In this document: in pieces, positions 1 to 7,130 of the stretch
Numbering within the stretch: the first letter of the stretch is position 1
Layout of the letters: each line of letters opens with the position of its first letter
Notes under the pieces: model-generated
What the model saw: the letters and a program-made list of their open reading frames with translations, nothing else
Told to the model about the DNA's origin: nothing
Database searches by the model: none
Translations under genes and position numbers: made by a program
Assembly: GCA_019313105.1 (NCBI GenBank)
Contig: JAFDBW010000267.1
Coordinates: 1 to 22,670, forward strand
DNA length: 22,670 nucleotides
Origin: Deltaproteobacteria bacterium
Lineage (GTDB): Bacteria > Desulfobacterota > Desulfuromonadia > Desulfuromonadales > BM103
Direction of reading: 5' to 3'

Positions 1-69
1 ATGGAACAGGCGACGTGCCTCGCCGGAGCGTGACAGGTGCCGGGCTATTTCGTCGCGGACAATCTGCAT
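1..69 (-). CDS. start of an unidentified gene, cut by window edge
   Basis: An open frame on the minus strand runs from an ATG at 69 off the left edge without a stop, giving 23 residues that end in SGEARRLFH. No good ribosome-binding site precedes this ATG. The frame stays open upstream to a TTG at 108 that overlaps the stop of the preceding small gene, so the true start could be there through translational coupling. It follows four leftward genes with short gaps and may be the last visible member of that operon. The ARRLFH string faintly recalls the N-terminus of some SAM-dependent methyltransferases, but that is only an impression. No function is assigned. Confidence 0.35.
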   Translation of the reverse strand, partial: MQIVRDEIARHLSRSGEARRLFH

Positions 70-104
70 GGGATATGGAAGTGCGGCTGGTTGGTAAGAA
101 GATC

Positions 105-359
105 TCAATATCTGACTTTGAGCCGATCGAGGGTACGGTGGATGTCCTCGAGACTGAAGCGCTGTTTTTCGCAGCACATCTCTGACCAGGTTTGGTACTG
201 TTCAACTCGCATCACCAACTCGGCGACCAGCTCCTCGCGACCGGCGAACCCAGAGGGATTCTCCGCCACCTTGAGCAGCAGCGGAACGATAAAGTCCGGC
301 AGGTCGCCCGCGCTGTTCTCGCGGCGCGTGACTTCAGCCAGTCTGGTGAAAATATCCAT
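105..359 (-). CDS. small hypothetical protein, 84 aa
   Basis: This minus-strand frame encodes a soluble, probably helical protein of 84 residues with no signal peptide or membrane segment. A GTG directly precedes the ATG in frame; the ATG at 359 is preferred, and the ribosome-binding site (AGGAT) is only moderate. The protein is rich in charged residues and has two adjacent cysteines in the second half (EMCCEK). It lies about 85 bases downstream of the end of the permease frame, in the same direction, so it is probably co-transcribed with it. I do not recognise the family. The GC-rich codon use matches its neighbours, which supports a real gene. Confidence 0.6.
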   Translation of the reverse strand: MDIFTRLAEVTRRENSAGDLPDFIVPLLLKVAENPSGFAGREELVAELVMRVEQYQTWSEMCCEKQRFSLEDIHRTLDRLKVRY

Positions 360-443
360 CACAAGATCCTTTCAGGGAGCAACGGTAAGTCTTCCTTTGA
401 GCATAACCTCGGAGAAGAAATGGCGCAAGGGCTTGAGGATCGA

Positions 444-534
444 TCAGGGCACTAATGCCTTGATGATCATGCGCATGGCAAGCAGGGTGATGAGCAGTTT
501 GAAGGCCATCAGAAAGAGCTGCTCCGGAACCTGG
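444..534 (-). other. out-of-frame C-terminal tail of the TSUP permease
   Basis: This stretch lies downstream of the probable frameshift and encodes about 29 residues in a different frame, ending in MRMIIKALVP before TGA at 444-446. It reads as one more hydrophobic helix with the usual TSUP C-terminal character. It has no start codon or ribosome-binding site of its own. The sequence at the junction shows no slippery heptamer, so programmed frameshifting is not supported. Confidence 0.6.
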
Positions 535-1147
535 TGCCGGCATAGGAGCCGGAGATGACAGCGAGGATCATCAGGAGCATGAGGAACAGGTAAGGGCCAA
601 AGGCGAAACCGAGCAGGCCAAAGGTGATGATTTTGACCAGGTGGACGATGGTCATGAAAGCCGCCCCGGTGACTAGCAGTTGATCGCGGCTGAGCCCGGC
701 GCGGATCAGGAAGGGCATGTTCAGGGGGCCGCTCGCGCCGACGAACAGGGTTAGAAACGCCTGGACGAAGCCTAGACTAAGGAACCGGTCGGGGAACCAG
801 AGTTTTTTGTTGATCTGCGGCAACCAGGTCATGGTGAGGATAAAGGTTCCCAGAGGCATGGGGAGGAACTCGGTGGGAACCTTCAGCACCACCCGGGACC
901 CCGCCAGGGTTCCGATCAGGCAGCCGATCAGGAATGGCCAGAGGATGTCCCAGCGGATATCTTTTGCTGAGAAGGCGCCGCGGCTGGCGTTGCTGGCAAA
1001 CTGGACCACGCCGTGGACGGGAACGATTGCGGCAGGCGGCAGGAACACGCTCATGATCGAAATCAGCAGCATGCCACCGCCGAGCCCGAGCACTGTGGTC
1101 AGGGATGAGGAGAGAAAGGCCGCAACGACTAGGAAGAAGCTATCCAT
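509..1147 (-). CDS. TSUP/TauE-SafE family permease, probably frameshifted near the 3' end
   Basis: The protein belongs to the TSUP (TauE/SafE) family of inner-membrane transporters, which export sulfite, sulfoacetate and other small anions; the substrate here is unknown. The N-terminus has the family's glycine-rich first segment (GLGGGMLL), followed by a PVHGVVQFASNASR motif at the start of the next helix, and several hydrophobic helices. The frame stops after 212 residues with an untypical end (RFRSSSF). Another frame of the same strand continues from about 534 to a TGA at 444 with a hydrophobic tail (EQLFLMAFKLL onward) that looks like the normal last helix, giving about 240 residues as usual for the family. 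An indel near 528-537 is therefore likely, either a real mutation or a sequence error. The start codon overlaps the stop of the DUF3014 gene by one base, so translation is probably coupled. Confidence 0.8.
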   Translation of the reverse strand: MDSFFLVVAAFLSSSLTTVLGLGGGMLLISIMSVFLPPAAIVPVHGVVQFASNASRGAFSAKDIRWDILWPFLIGCLIGTLAGSRVVLKVPTEFLPMPLGTFILTMTWLPQINKKLWFPDRFLSLGFVQAFLTLFVGASGPLNMPFLIRAGLSRDQLLVTGAAFMTIVHLVKIITFGLLGFAFGPYLFLMLLMILAVISGSYAGTRFRSSSF

Positions 1148-1950
1148 CAGTTCTTGATTGCCAGCTCCTTGCGATAATCACGCAGGATCGACTTGATCCG
1201 AATCGCATTCTCTGGGCCGCAGCGGATCAGAATCTTGCGCCCGGCCGAAAGTTCTTCCATGTCAGGATCGGCAAACAGGTAGAGAGCTTTTGGCTGTATC
1301 AGGTAAACCGGGTCGACAACCTGCGGCGCGGCAAGCAGGTGGTCAATGATTTCGATCAGCCGGTCGTTGAAGTAGGCGTCCGGGTAGCCGAGATTCTCGT
1401 AGGCCTCCTGGAAGAGCGGATAAAGGCGCTTGTACACGGCGACGGTCTGCTTGGTATCGAGAGTGGCCAGCATATTCACCAGCGGCGTGTAGCGCTGGTA
1501 GTTGGCCGGGTCGATGGTCAGCTGGTCCCGCTCACCCCGGGCGAGGAACGTTCCCGGAGTCTGCCTGATTGGCCGATGGGTTTTCGGCAGCTGCGAGCGG
1601 GGCAGGTTGTCGACCATGACCACGAAGCGCTCGATGAAGTGCTCGAGAATGAAGAACCGGTCGAGCTTCTGGTCGGCGAAGAGCCTGGCAAGGATCTCGG
1701 CCATCGGTATATCACTCTCCTGCAGCTTCGGCAGGGGTTTCTCGAGATCGAGGACCGGGGCCGCGGCTTCGAGTTCTTCCGCTAACGGGGCGACCGGGTG
1801 TTCGATCACCGGTGTTGCCGGCGGCGCAATGGTCGTTGGCGAAGGCATCCGGGTCGTTGCCGGAGGTCCCGGCTGGTCATAAAGCCACCAGGCAATCGCG
1901 ATGATGATGCCAATAACGATAAATCCGATTCGGAACGGCCAGTTTTTCAT
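1147..1950 (-). CDS. DUF3014 domain-containing membrane-anchored protein
   Basis: This 267-residue protein has a short cytoplasmic N-terminus, one transmembrane helix at about residues 8-24, a proline-rich linker (about 28-60), and a globular periplasmic domain. The domain carries the DUF3014 signature around NLPRSQLPKTHRPI, then a helical second half. The family is widespread in Proteobacteria and has no established function. The ATG at 1950 is preceded by GGAG at a good distance. The gene lies 59 bases after the rhomboid gene and its stop overlaps the permease start by one base, so all are probably one transcript. The domain identification is from memory of the family motif and is fairly secure; the function is unknown. 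Confidence 0.8.
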   Translation of the reverse strand: MKNWPFRIGFIVIGIIIAIAWWLYDQPGPPATTRMPSPTTIAPPATPVIEHPVAPLAEELEAAAPVLDLEKPLPKLQESDIPMAEILARLFADQKLDRFFILEHFIERFVVMVDNLPRSQLPKTHRPIRQTPGTFLARGERDQLTIDPANYQRYTPLVNMLATLDTKQTVAVYKRLYPLFQEAYENLGYPDAYFNDRLIEIIDHLLAAPQVVDPVYLIQPKALYLFADPDMEELSAGRKILIRCGPENAIRIKSILRDYRKELAIKN

Positions 1951-2009
1951 GTCATGATCTCCTGTCTCAGGATACTAGAACAATAGCCTCTATCGCCGGG
2001 GAGTCAACC

Positions 2010-2975
2010 TCATTTCGCCCACTGCAATGCCGACCACCAGGTGCCTGTTACGATAACAACGGCAATCAGGGCGAGGATCGCATTCCAGGCCCTGCCCGGA
2101 CGTCCATACCTCTCAATTAAAAGCTCCGCAACGAAGCCGAGCGGCAAACCGAACAGGAAGCCGAACAGGTGGGCGCCGAGATCGGTGTTCTCGCCGCCTG
2201 CGCCGAGCATCGCCAGCAGGCCGAGCGCCGCAGCGACTGGCAGGGTCCAGCGGCGACGCGGACGCAGGTTGTGGCGGTAGCGCACCATGCTGATTGTCGC
2301 GAGAATGCCAACCGCACCAAAGATTGCCGTAGAAGCGCCGACAGCACGGTGGGCAGGGTTCTGCAGCCAGGCGTTGGCCAGGTTGCCGAGCACCCCGGCC
2401 GCGAGCAGAAGCAGCCAAGCCGGACCCGAACGCAGGTCGCGGCAGAGCCTGGAGATGAAAATGCCGCCGATCAGCAGGTTGCCGAGCAGGTGCTGCCAGT
2501 CGGAATGCAGGGTCAGCGCGGTGATCAGGCGCCACCATTGGCCGTCCATGATTTTCCCGGCGTGGGCGTTGCCGAGGGCTTTCCAGTCGACCGGGTGGTG
2601 CCCGGCCAGGTCAACCTGGTGCAGGGTGAGGTTATAGAATAGGCCGATGACGATCAGGGCCCAGATGGTCGTGGTGCGATTGTCTATTAAGGGCGTCCCC
2701 TGCGGCGGCGGGGGCGGCCAGTCACGATTCTCGTTTTCGTATTGCCGCAATTCGCGGATGGCCGTATCCTGCTTCCCGGTCGGAACCAGCAGCTGCCAGC
2801 CGAAGCCGTGCCGTTCGGCTTGCCAGGGGATTCGGCGAGCTTCCAGGACCAGTGACCAGCTGCGCATGCGGCGGCGTGACAGGGTGCCCCCCTGCGCCCC
2901 TTCTAGGTGTGCCGGCAGGGGGCGCCAGTCTTCCGCAGGGTGTCCCGGGATGATGTCGACAGGTCTCTCTGGCAT
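2010..2975 (-). CDS. rhomboid family intramembrane serine protease
   Basis: Rhomboids cleave membrane proteins inside the lipid bilayer using a Ser-His dyad. This 321-residue protein has a soluble N-terminal part of about 100 residues, with a W-SLVLEARRIP segment and a proline run (86-91), followed by a membrane domain. The membrane domain shows H157 and H162 with N166 in the HxxxxHxxxN motif of helix 2, the catalytic Ser215 in GASTAIFG, and the catalytic His269 in GAHLFGFLFG. All key residues are present, so it should be active. A GGAG ribosome-binding site precedes the ATG at 2975. The gene diverges from lexA across 118 bases and heads the leftward operon. Its substrate cannot be inferred from the context. 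Confidence 0.9.
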   Translation of the reverse strand: MPERPVDIIPGHPAEDWRPLPAHLEGAQGGTLSRRRMRSWSLVLEARRIPWQAERHGFGWQLLVPTGKQDTAIRELRQYENENRDWPPPPPQGTPLIDNRTTTIWALIVIGLFYNLTLHQVDLAGHHPVDWKALGNAHAGKIMDGQWWRLITALTLHSDWQHLLGNLLIGGIFISRLCRDLRSGPAWLLLLAAGVLGNLANAWLQNPAHRAVGASTAIFGAVGILATISMVRYRHNLRPRRRWTLPVAAALGLLAMLGAGGENTDLGAHLFGFLFGLPLGFVAELLIERYGRPGRAWNAILALIAVVIVTGTWWSALQWAK

Positions 2976-3021
2976 GTCTCCATCATCGCAAATTGTCGCC
3001 GCTGCGTCACCCTGTGTTTTC

Positions 3022-3050
3022 TTGACTTGCCGCTTTTGTCGTGTTAGTTA
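3022..3050 (+). promoter_or_regulatory. probable lexA promoter
   Basis: TTGACT at 3022-3027 resembles a -35 hexamer. With a 17-base spacer the -10 would be TAGTTA at 3045-3050, which is weak and lies inside the palindromic operator. Repressor bound there would block polymerase, as expected for an autoregulated lexA. Confidence 0.45.
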
Positions 3051-3065
3051 CTTTATAGTAACTAA
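3044..3065. promoter_or_regulatory. palindromic LexA operator (SOS box)
   Basis: This is a perfect inverted repeat: TTAGTTAC, a 6-base spacer TTTATA, and GTAACTAA. It lies 28 bases before the lexA start and overlaps the likely -10 region. It differs from the E. coli CTG-N10-CAG box and from the Gram-positive GAAC-N4-GTTC box. Deltaproteobacterial LexA proteins are known to use unusual boxes, and GTTAC-N6-GTAAC is a reasonable candidate half-site pair here. Assignment rests on position and symmetry; binding is not shown. Confidence 0.7.
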
Positions 3066-3093
3066 TTTTTCGAGAGCCTATGGAGCCCATTGC

Positions 3094-3705
3094 ATGTCGC
3101 AGCTGACCACGCGTCAACAACAGGTTTACGATTTCCTGGCCGGGTACATTGCCGACCAAGGCTATCCACCGACCCTGCAGGAAATTGCCGGGCATCTTCA
3201 GGTTTCGGGCAACTTCGGCGTGTTGCGCCATCTCCAGGTTCTGGAGCGCAAAGGGCTGATCAACCGCAGCCCCGGCAGCTCCCGTTCGATCGTCCTGGCG
3301 GATCGCTCTCGGAGCGAGCCGCTTGATCTGCCGCTGGTCGGTACGGTCCAGGCCGGCCTGCCGCAGTTGGCAGAGGAACAGATTGAAACCTATCTCGCCG
3401 TCGACAGCTCGCTGGTCAAAGGCAAGGGTTCATTCCTGCTGCGCGTCCGCGGCGAGTCGATGATCGATGCGCATATTATGCCCGGCGACCTAGTCGTGGT
3501 GCGGCCGCAGCCTTCTGCAGAGAGCGGCGAGATCGTGGTGGCCCTGATCGACGATGAAGCAACCCTCAAACGGTTCTATCGTGAGGGCGAAGAGATTCGC
3601 CTGAAGCCGGAAAACGCAAGGATGAAGTCATTGATCTACCGTGAACGCGACGCGCAGGTGCAAATCATCGGCAAAGTCACCGGCCTCTGTCGCCCCCTGG
3701 GATAA
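3094..3705 (+). CDS. lexA: LexA repressor, self-cleaving SOS regulator
   Basis: LexA represses DNA-damage genes and cleaves itself when stimulated by RecA filaments. This 203-residue protein (E. coli 202) has an N-terminal winged helix (about 1-68) and a C-terminal peptidase S24 domain. The cleavage site is Ala87-Gly88 in VQAGLP, the nucleophile is Ser122 in RGESM, and the general base is Lys159 in EATLKRF. The open frame extends far upstream, but ATG 3094 gives the canonical N-terminus (MSQLTTRQQQVYDFL) and lies just after the operator. The recognition region (VSGNFGVLRHLQVLERKG) differs from E. coli, consistent with the different box. It is followed by a 5-base gap and a small gene, then dinB, so it likely heads an SOS operon. 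Confidence 0.95.
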   Translation: MSQLTTRQQQVYDFLAGYIADQGYPPTLQEIAGHLQVSGNFGVLRHLQVLERKGLINRSPGSSRSIVLADRSRSEPLDLPLVGTVQAGLPQLAEEQIETYLAVDSSLVKGKGSFLLRVRGESMIDAHIMPGDLVVVRPQPSAESGEIVVALIDDEATLKRFYREGEEIRLKPENARMKSLIYRERDAQVQIIGKVTGLCRPLG

Positions 3706-3710
3706 GGATC

Positions 3711-3956
3711 ATGAAAATCTGTGAACCGAATATCCGGGTCGGCGTCATCCATGGCCCGGGCAACCGGATCGCGCCTGTCTGGTTCGACCTGAAGCACCGC
3801 AAACACACCGTGCGTGAAATCACCAACAGCTGGCGCGACCGGCAGGGCGAAACCGTCCGGATCCATTTCCACGTCACTGACGATGGTGCGCTCTACGAAC
3901 TGGTTTACGACCTGGGGAATACGACCTGGGCGCTGGAACAAATTGAAACCCTCTGA
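3711..3956 (+). CDS. small hypothetical protein between lexA and dinB
   Basis: This 81-residue soluble protein starts 5 bases after the lexA stop with AGGA as ribosome-binding site, so it is almost certainly co-transcribed and SOS-controlled. The sequence looks like a small beta-rich domain: VWFDLKHRKHTVREITNSWR, then a strand-like HFHVTDDGALYELVYDL and a W-x-LEQIE end. This pattern resembles the small DUF6504-type proteins found beside ImuB/DNA polymerase Y genes in actinobacteria, but the match is by eye only. No catalytic motif is visible. A role with the downstream translesion polymerase is a guess from position. Confidence 0.75.
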   Translation: MKICEPNIRVGVIHGPGNRIAPVWFDLKHRKHTVREITNSWRDRQGETVRIHFHVTDDGALYELVYDLGNTTWALEQIETL

Positions 3957-3959
3957 GAG

Positions 3960-4163
3960 GTGCGAAGCGGGAAGTGAGAAGTGAGAAAAATATAAATCAA
4001 AAAGCCTCCAACGCAAAGGCGGCAAGGGAAGAAACAAAACCGCAAAGAATAAAGTAAGACCTTATCCTGTTTTCATTGCGCGCCTTTGCGCCTTGATTGA
4101 GAGAGCGAACGGGCGCTAAAGTGGTTTTGATTTTCGCGTCTCGCACCTCGCGCTTCACGTCTT
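3960..4163. repeat. nested inverted-repeat element between the small gene and dinB
   Basis: The spacer holds a perfect 10-base inverted repeat, CGCAAAGGCG at 4012-4021 and CGCCTTTGCG at 4081-4090. Near the outer edges there is an imperfect inverted repeat: GTGAAGCG-like motifs at about 3960-3983 match, in reverse complement, the segment at about 4137-4163. The interior is A-rich on the left half. It encodes nothing and is not a terminator, since no T-run follows the stem. It resembles a small palindromic or MITE-like intergenic repeat. The possible effect is to separate dinB from lexA or add structure to the message. Confidence 0.45.
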
Positions 4164-5387
4164 ATGAAAACCATCATGCACGTTGATATGAACGCGTTCT
4201 TTGCCGCGGTTGAGCAGCAGTCGAACCCGGTGTTGCGCGGACGGCCGGTCGCGGTGACCGGCAGCGAGAAGCGTTCGATCATCCTGACTGCTTCCTACGA
4301 GGCGCGGGCCTTCGGGGTGAAGACCGGGATGACCCATTTCGAAGCTTTCGAGCGGTGCCCGCAGTTGACCCTGGTTCCGGCCAACAACCGGCTCTATACG
4401 CACGTATCGACGCAGATCATGGCGTTGCTTCATGACTACACGCCGCTGGTGGAGGTCTTCTCCGTCGACGAAGCGTTTCTCGATCTAAGCGGCTCCCTGA
4501 AGCTGTTCGGTGGTGTTGAGCGGATTGCCTACCTGATCAAGTCGCGCATCAAGTCCCGTTTCGGCATCACCTGCTCGGTCGGCATTGCACCGAACAAGCT
4601 GCTTGCCAAGCTGGCCTCGGAGAAGTACAAGCCGGATGGCCTGACCCATTTCCGTCCGGAAGAGGTTCCTGCCATTCTGGAACAGATGCCGATCCAGGAG
4701 TTGTGCGGCATAGGCCGACGGCTCGGCGAGCAACTGCAGAGCTTCGGCATTTTCACCTGCGGCCAGTTGAGTCGTTTCCCCCTGCATGTCTTGCGCAGGA
4801 AATATGGTGTGATCGGTGATCGGTTGCACGACATGGCGCGCGGCATCGATCCTGCTCCGGTCATCCCTGAGGAGAGCAGCGCACCGATCAAGTCAGTGGG
4901 GCACAGCCGCACCTTGCGCGATGACCTCGAAGATCGTGATGCCATCTGTGCTTTTTTGCTGCAGTTGGCTGAGATGGTCGGTCGGCGGGCACGGCGTCAC
5001 CGGGTCTCCGGCAGGGTGGTCACCCTGACGCTGCGTTACGTGGATTTCACTACTGTGAGCAGGCAGCAGGTCCAGCCGGATTACCTGGACAGCAGCGAGA
5101 CGATTTACCGTGCCGGTGTGAAGATTCTCGACAGCATGGTGCTTGACCAGCCGGTCCGCCTGCTCGGTATCCGGTTGTCGAGTCTGCGTTTCCGAACCGG
5201 TCAGCTGCCGCTTTTTCCTGATGATCGACGACGATTCCTGCTGACTGAAGCCAGAGATTCTGCCAACGATCGCTACGGCGACTTTACCATCATGTTCGGC
5301 AGTCTGCTTGAACAGAAAGACAAAGGCAGTCATGTGATCTCACCGGCCTGGCGGCCGAAAGGGGCGCGGAACGTGGATGTGCAATAG
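4164..5387 (+). CDS. dinB: DNA polymerase IV (Y-family translesion polymerase)
   Basis: The 407-residue protein copies damaged DNA with low fidelity during the SOS response. The palm has Asp8 in HVDMNAFF and the Asp102-Glu103 pair in SVDEAFLD, the three metal-binding acids. Phe13 is the expected steric gate against ribonucleotides. A helix-hairpin-helix region follows (CGIGRRLGEQL, about 181-191), then the little-finger domain, and QLPLF at 347-351 fits the beta-clamp binding motif. The start ATG at 4164 gives the family N-terminus, although no strong ribosome-binding site is visible. It lies 207 bases after the preceding small gene across a repeat element, so it may share the lexA message or have its own promoter. 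It converges on the panE-like gene with a 41-base gap. Confidence 0.93.
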   Translation: MKTIMHVDMNAFFAAVEQQSNPVLRGRPVAVTGSEKRSIILTASYEARAFGVKTGMTHFEAFERCPQLTLVPANNRLYTHVSTQIMALLHDYTPLVEVFSVDEAFLDLSGSLKLFGGVERIAYLIKSRIKSRFGITCSVGIAPNKLLAKLASEKYKPDGLTHFRPEEVPAILEQMPIQELCGIGRRLGEQLQSFGIFTCGQLSRFPLHVLRRKYGVIGDRLHDMARGIDPAPVIPEESSAPIKSVGHSRTLRDDLEDRDAICAFLLQLAEMVGRRARRHRVSGRVVTLTLRYVDFTTVSRQQVQPDYLDSSETIYRAGVKILDSMVLDQPVRLLGIRLSSLRFRTGQLPLFPDDRRRFLLTEARDSANDRYGDFTIMFGSLLEQKDKGSHVISPAWRPKGARNVDVQ

Positions 5388-5428
5388 GTCTGTCGGGAGG
5401 GGACTGCTGCGCGAAACATGCTGGGGTT

Positions 5429-6349
5429 TTAAAGCTTGCTGCTTTCCGTTGCTTCAAGTAGGGCGTGCAGCATGGCCACACGGGTCATCGGGGTGCCCGC
5501 TTCGGCGGCCCGCTCCAGGGGGATACGGTAGATTGCGTCAAGTTCGAGGGGCGCTGCCTGTTGCCGGTCGATCATCATGCTCGGCCGGTAGGCTTCCATG
5601 CCTGCAGTCACCTGCAGCATGCGCTCGATGAAAGCCGGGGCTTCGATCGCTTGCGAGAGGCCCTGCCGGTTGGCCGCATCGATCACTTCCTGCATCAAAG
5701 CGGTGATCAGCTGCCGGGTTTCCGGGCAGCTCAGCAGCCGGTCGGTGGGTAAGCCAGTCAGGGCGCATAGGCCGTTGAACGGGATGTTCCAGACCAGTTT
5801 TTCCCAGCGAATCCTTGTAAGATCCGCACAGGCCTCGCAGGGGATGCCGGTCTGGCTGAATGTCGCGGCGAGTTGTTCGACCCTGGGGCTGAGTCCGCCA
5901 AAAAATTCAGCGATACGAATGGAGCCCTGGTCGAGGTGATGCACTGTGCCCGGTTCACCGCGATTGCAGCAGAGAAAAGCGACGCCGCCGACAATCTGCT
6001 TCCTGTCGAAGGCGGTTGCCAGGACCTCTTCGTTGCCGAGGCCGTTCTGCAGGGTCAGGATCGTTGTTCCGGGTGCGACCAGGGGGCGGGTCAGTTCTAC
6101 CAGCTGTTCGTTGGCGTAGGCCTTGAGGCCGACCAGCACCAGGTCGACCGGGCCGATCTCCCGGCTGTTCCGGTAAGCCCTGACGTCGGCAAGATGAAAA
6201 TTGCCCTGTGGCGAGATGACCTCAAGGCCCTTGCTGGAGACGGCCTGAAAATCCCGTCGCATCAGGAAGTGTACGTCGTGCCCGCCCCGCTGCAGCAGGG
6301 CGCCGTAGTAGAGCCCCAGTGCTCCGGCACCGATCACTCCGATCCGCAT
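5429..6349 (-). CDS. panE: 2-dehydropantoate 2-reductase (ketopantoate reductase family)
   Basis: This 306-residue cytoplasmic enzyme reduces ketopantoate to pantoate with NADPH in vitamin B5 and coenzyme A synthesis. The N-terminal Rossmann fold has GAGALG at 7-12. Family residues are present: Lys76 (VGLKAYAN), Asn102 (LQNGLGNEE), Lys184 (RWEKLVWN), Asn188 and Asn192 (NIPFNGL). The C-terminal helical domain is complete, ending SSKL. A GGGGGAGAGA tract just before ATG 6349 serves as ribosome-binding site. The gene is alone on its strand, diverging from carD. The PanE/ApbA family contains paralogues with other 2-oxo-acid substrates, so the exact substrate is inferred. Confidence 0.88.
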   Translation of the reverse strand: MRIGVIGAGALGLYYGALLQRGGHDVHFLMRRDFQAVSSKGLEVISPQGNFHLADVRAYRNSREIGPVDLVLVGLKAYANEQLVELTRPLVAPGTTILTLQNGLGNEEVLATAFDRKQIVGGVAFLCCNRGEPGTVHHLDQGSIRIAEFFGGLSPRVEQLAATFSQTGIPCEACADLTRIRWEKLVWNIPFNGLCALTGLPTDRLLSCPETRQLITALMQEVIDAANRQGLSQAIEAPAFIERMLQVTAGMEAYRPSMMIDRQQAAPLELDAIYRIPLERAAEAGTPMTRVAMLHALLEATESSKL

Positions 6350-6424
6350 TCTCTCCCCCCTGTGTTACGGTTGACGGCAGAAGGGCGGCTCTGGAAACAA
6401 GTCCGCGAAGAATCAGCGCTTTTC

Positions 6425-6453
6425 TTGACCAAGAGGGCCTTTTGTGGTAGTCT
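6425..6453 (+). promoter_or_regulatory. probable carD promoter
   Basis: TTGACC at 6425-6430, a 17-base spacer, and TAGTCT at 6448-6453 form a reasonable sigma-70-type promoter 26 bases before the carD start codon. The -10 is weak (three matches to TATAAT). Confidence 0.5.
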
Positions 6454-6478
6454 AATCATTTCCATGGGAGAAAAACGA

Positions 6479-6961
6479 ATGTTTAAAATTGGTGATCGTG
6501 CTGTTTACCCCGCGCAGGGGGTTGGTGTTGTTGAGAAGATTGAGTCCCGCGAGTTTTGTGGTCAGACCCACGATTTCTATATCCTGCGTATCATTGACAA
6601 CGATATGACGATTATGGTCCCGGTCGGCAACGCCACCCAAGTTGGCTTGCGCAACCTTATCAGCAAAGATAAGGTCGAGACAATATATAATGTCCTCGAG
6701 GAAAAGCAAGCAGAAGCCCTTTCGATTGCATCATGGAGCAGGCGGCAGCGCGAATACAATGACAAGATCAGGACCGGTAATCCACAGGACGTCGCCGAGG
6801 TTTTGCGAGAGCTGTACCTGATCAAGGAAGGGAAAGAGCTTTCCTATGGTGAAAAAAAAGTCCTCGAGCTGGCCCGCAGGCTGCTGATCAAGGAACTGGC
6901 CCTTGCTGAAGGGGTTGCTGAAGAGAAAGTCTCCCAACGCCTCGAGAAGATGGTCAACTGA
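6479..6961 (+). CDS. carD: CarD family RNA polymerase-binding transcription factor
   Basis: CarD-type proteins bind the RNA polymerase beta subunit and stabilise open promoter complexes, often at rRNA and stress promoters. The 160-residue protein has an N-terminal polymerase-interacting Tudor-like domain (MFKIGDRAVYPAQGVGVVEKIE, then YILRIIDNDMTIMVPV) and a basic helical C-terminal domain that holds a tryptophan (SIASWSRRQREY). The frame is open far upstream, and ATG 6464 is also in frame. ATG 6479 is preferred because GGGAG sits 8 bases before it and the protein then starts with the canonical MFKIGD. A strong terminator follows, so it is probably a single-gene transcript. Placement before ispDF is typical of Geobacter relatives. 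Confidence 0.93.
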   Translation: MFKIGDRAVYPAQGVGVVEKIESREFCGQTHDFYILRIIDNDMTIMVPVGNATQVGLRNLISKDKVETIYNVLEEKQAEALSIASWSRRQREYNDKIRTGNPQDVAEVLRELYLIKEGKELSYGEKKVLELARRLLIKELALAEGVAEEKVSQRLEKMVN

Positions 6962-6988
6962 GCAGGTTTGACTGAACAAGTTTTTTGA

Positions 6989-7018
6989 GCCGGGTGCTGA
7001 CAGGCACCCGGCTTTTTT
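6989..7018 (+). terminator. rho-independent terminator of carD
   Basis: A perfect 9-base stem (GCCGGGTGC at 6989-6997 with GCACCCGGC at 7004-7012) with a 6-base loop is followed by six T. It lies 27 bases after the carD stop. Confidence 0.93.
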
Positions 7019-7077
7019 GTGCCTTCGGGGACAGAATTCGTGATTAATGATTTTCAAGTGAAGGTAAATGCGATAAA

Positions 7078-7083
7078 TATAAT
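7078..7083 (+). promoter_or_regulatory. -10 element for the ispDF-glnS-cysS run
   Basis: A perfect TATAAT lies 48 bases upstream of ispD, after the carD terminator. The best -35 candidate is TTCAAG at 7053-7058 with a 19-base spacer, which is weak. A promoter is needed here because of the terminator just upstream. Confidence 0.45.
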
Positions 7084-7130
7084 CATTCAAGTAACATGAC
7101 CTGGCTTCACCGAAGACGACAGGATGTATG

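Noticed and set aside
2647..3093. N-terminal extension of LexA
   Set aside because: The frame is open, but it overlaps the rhomboid gene and crosses the operator; the canonical LexA N-terminus begins at 3094.
5873..6478. N-terminal extension of CarD
   Set aside because: It is antisense to panE and has no ribosome-binding site; the GGGAG-supported start at 6479 gives the family N-terminus.
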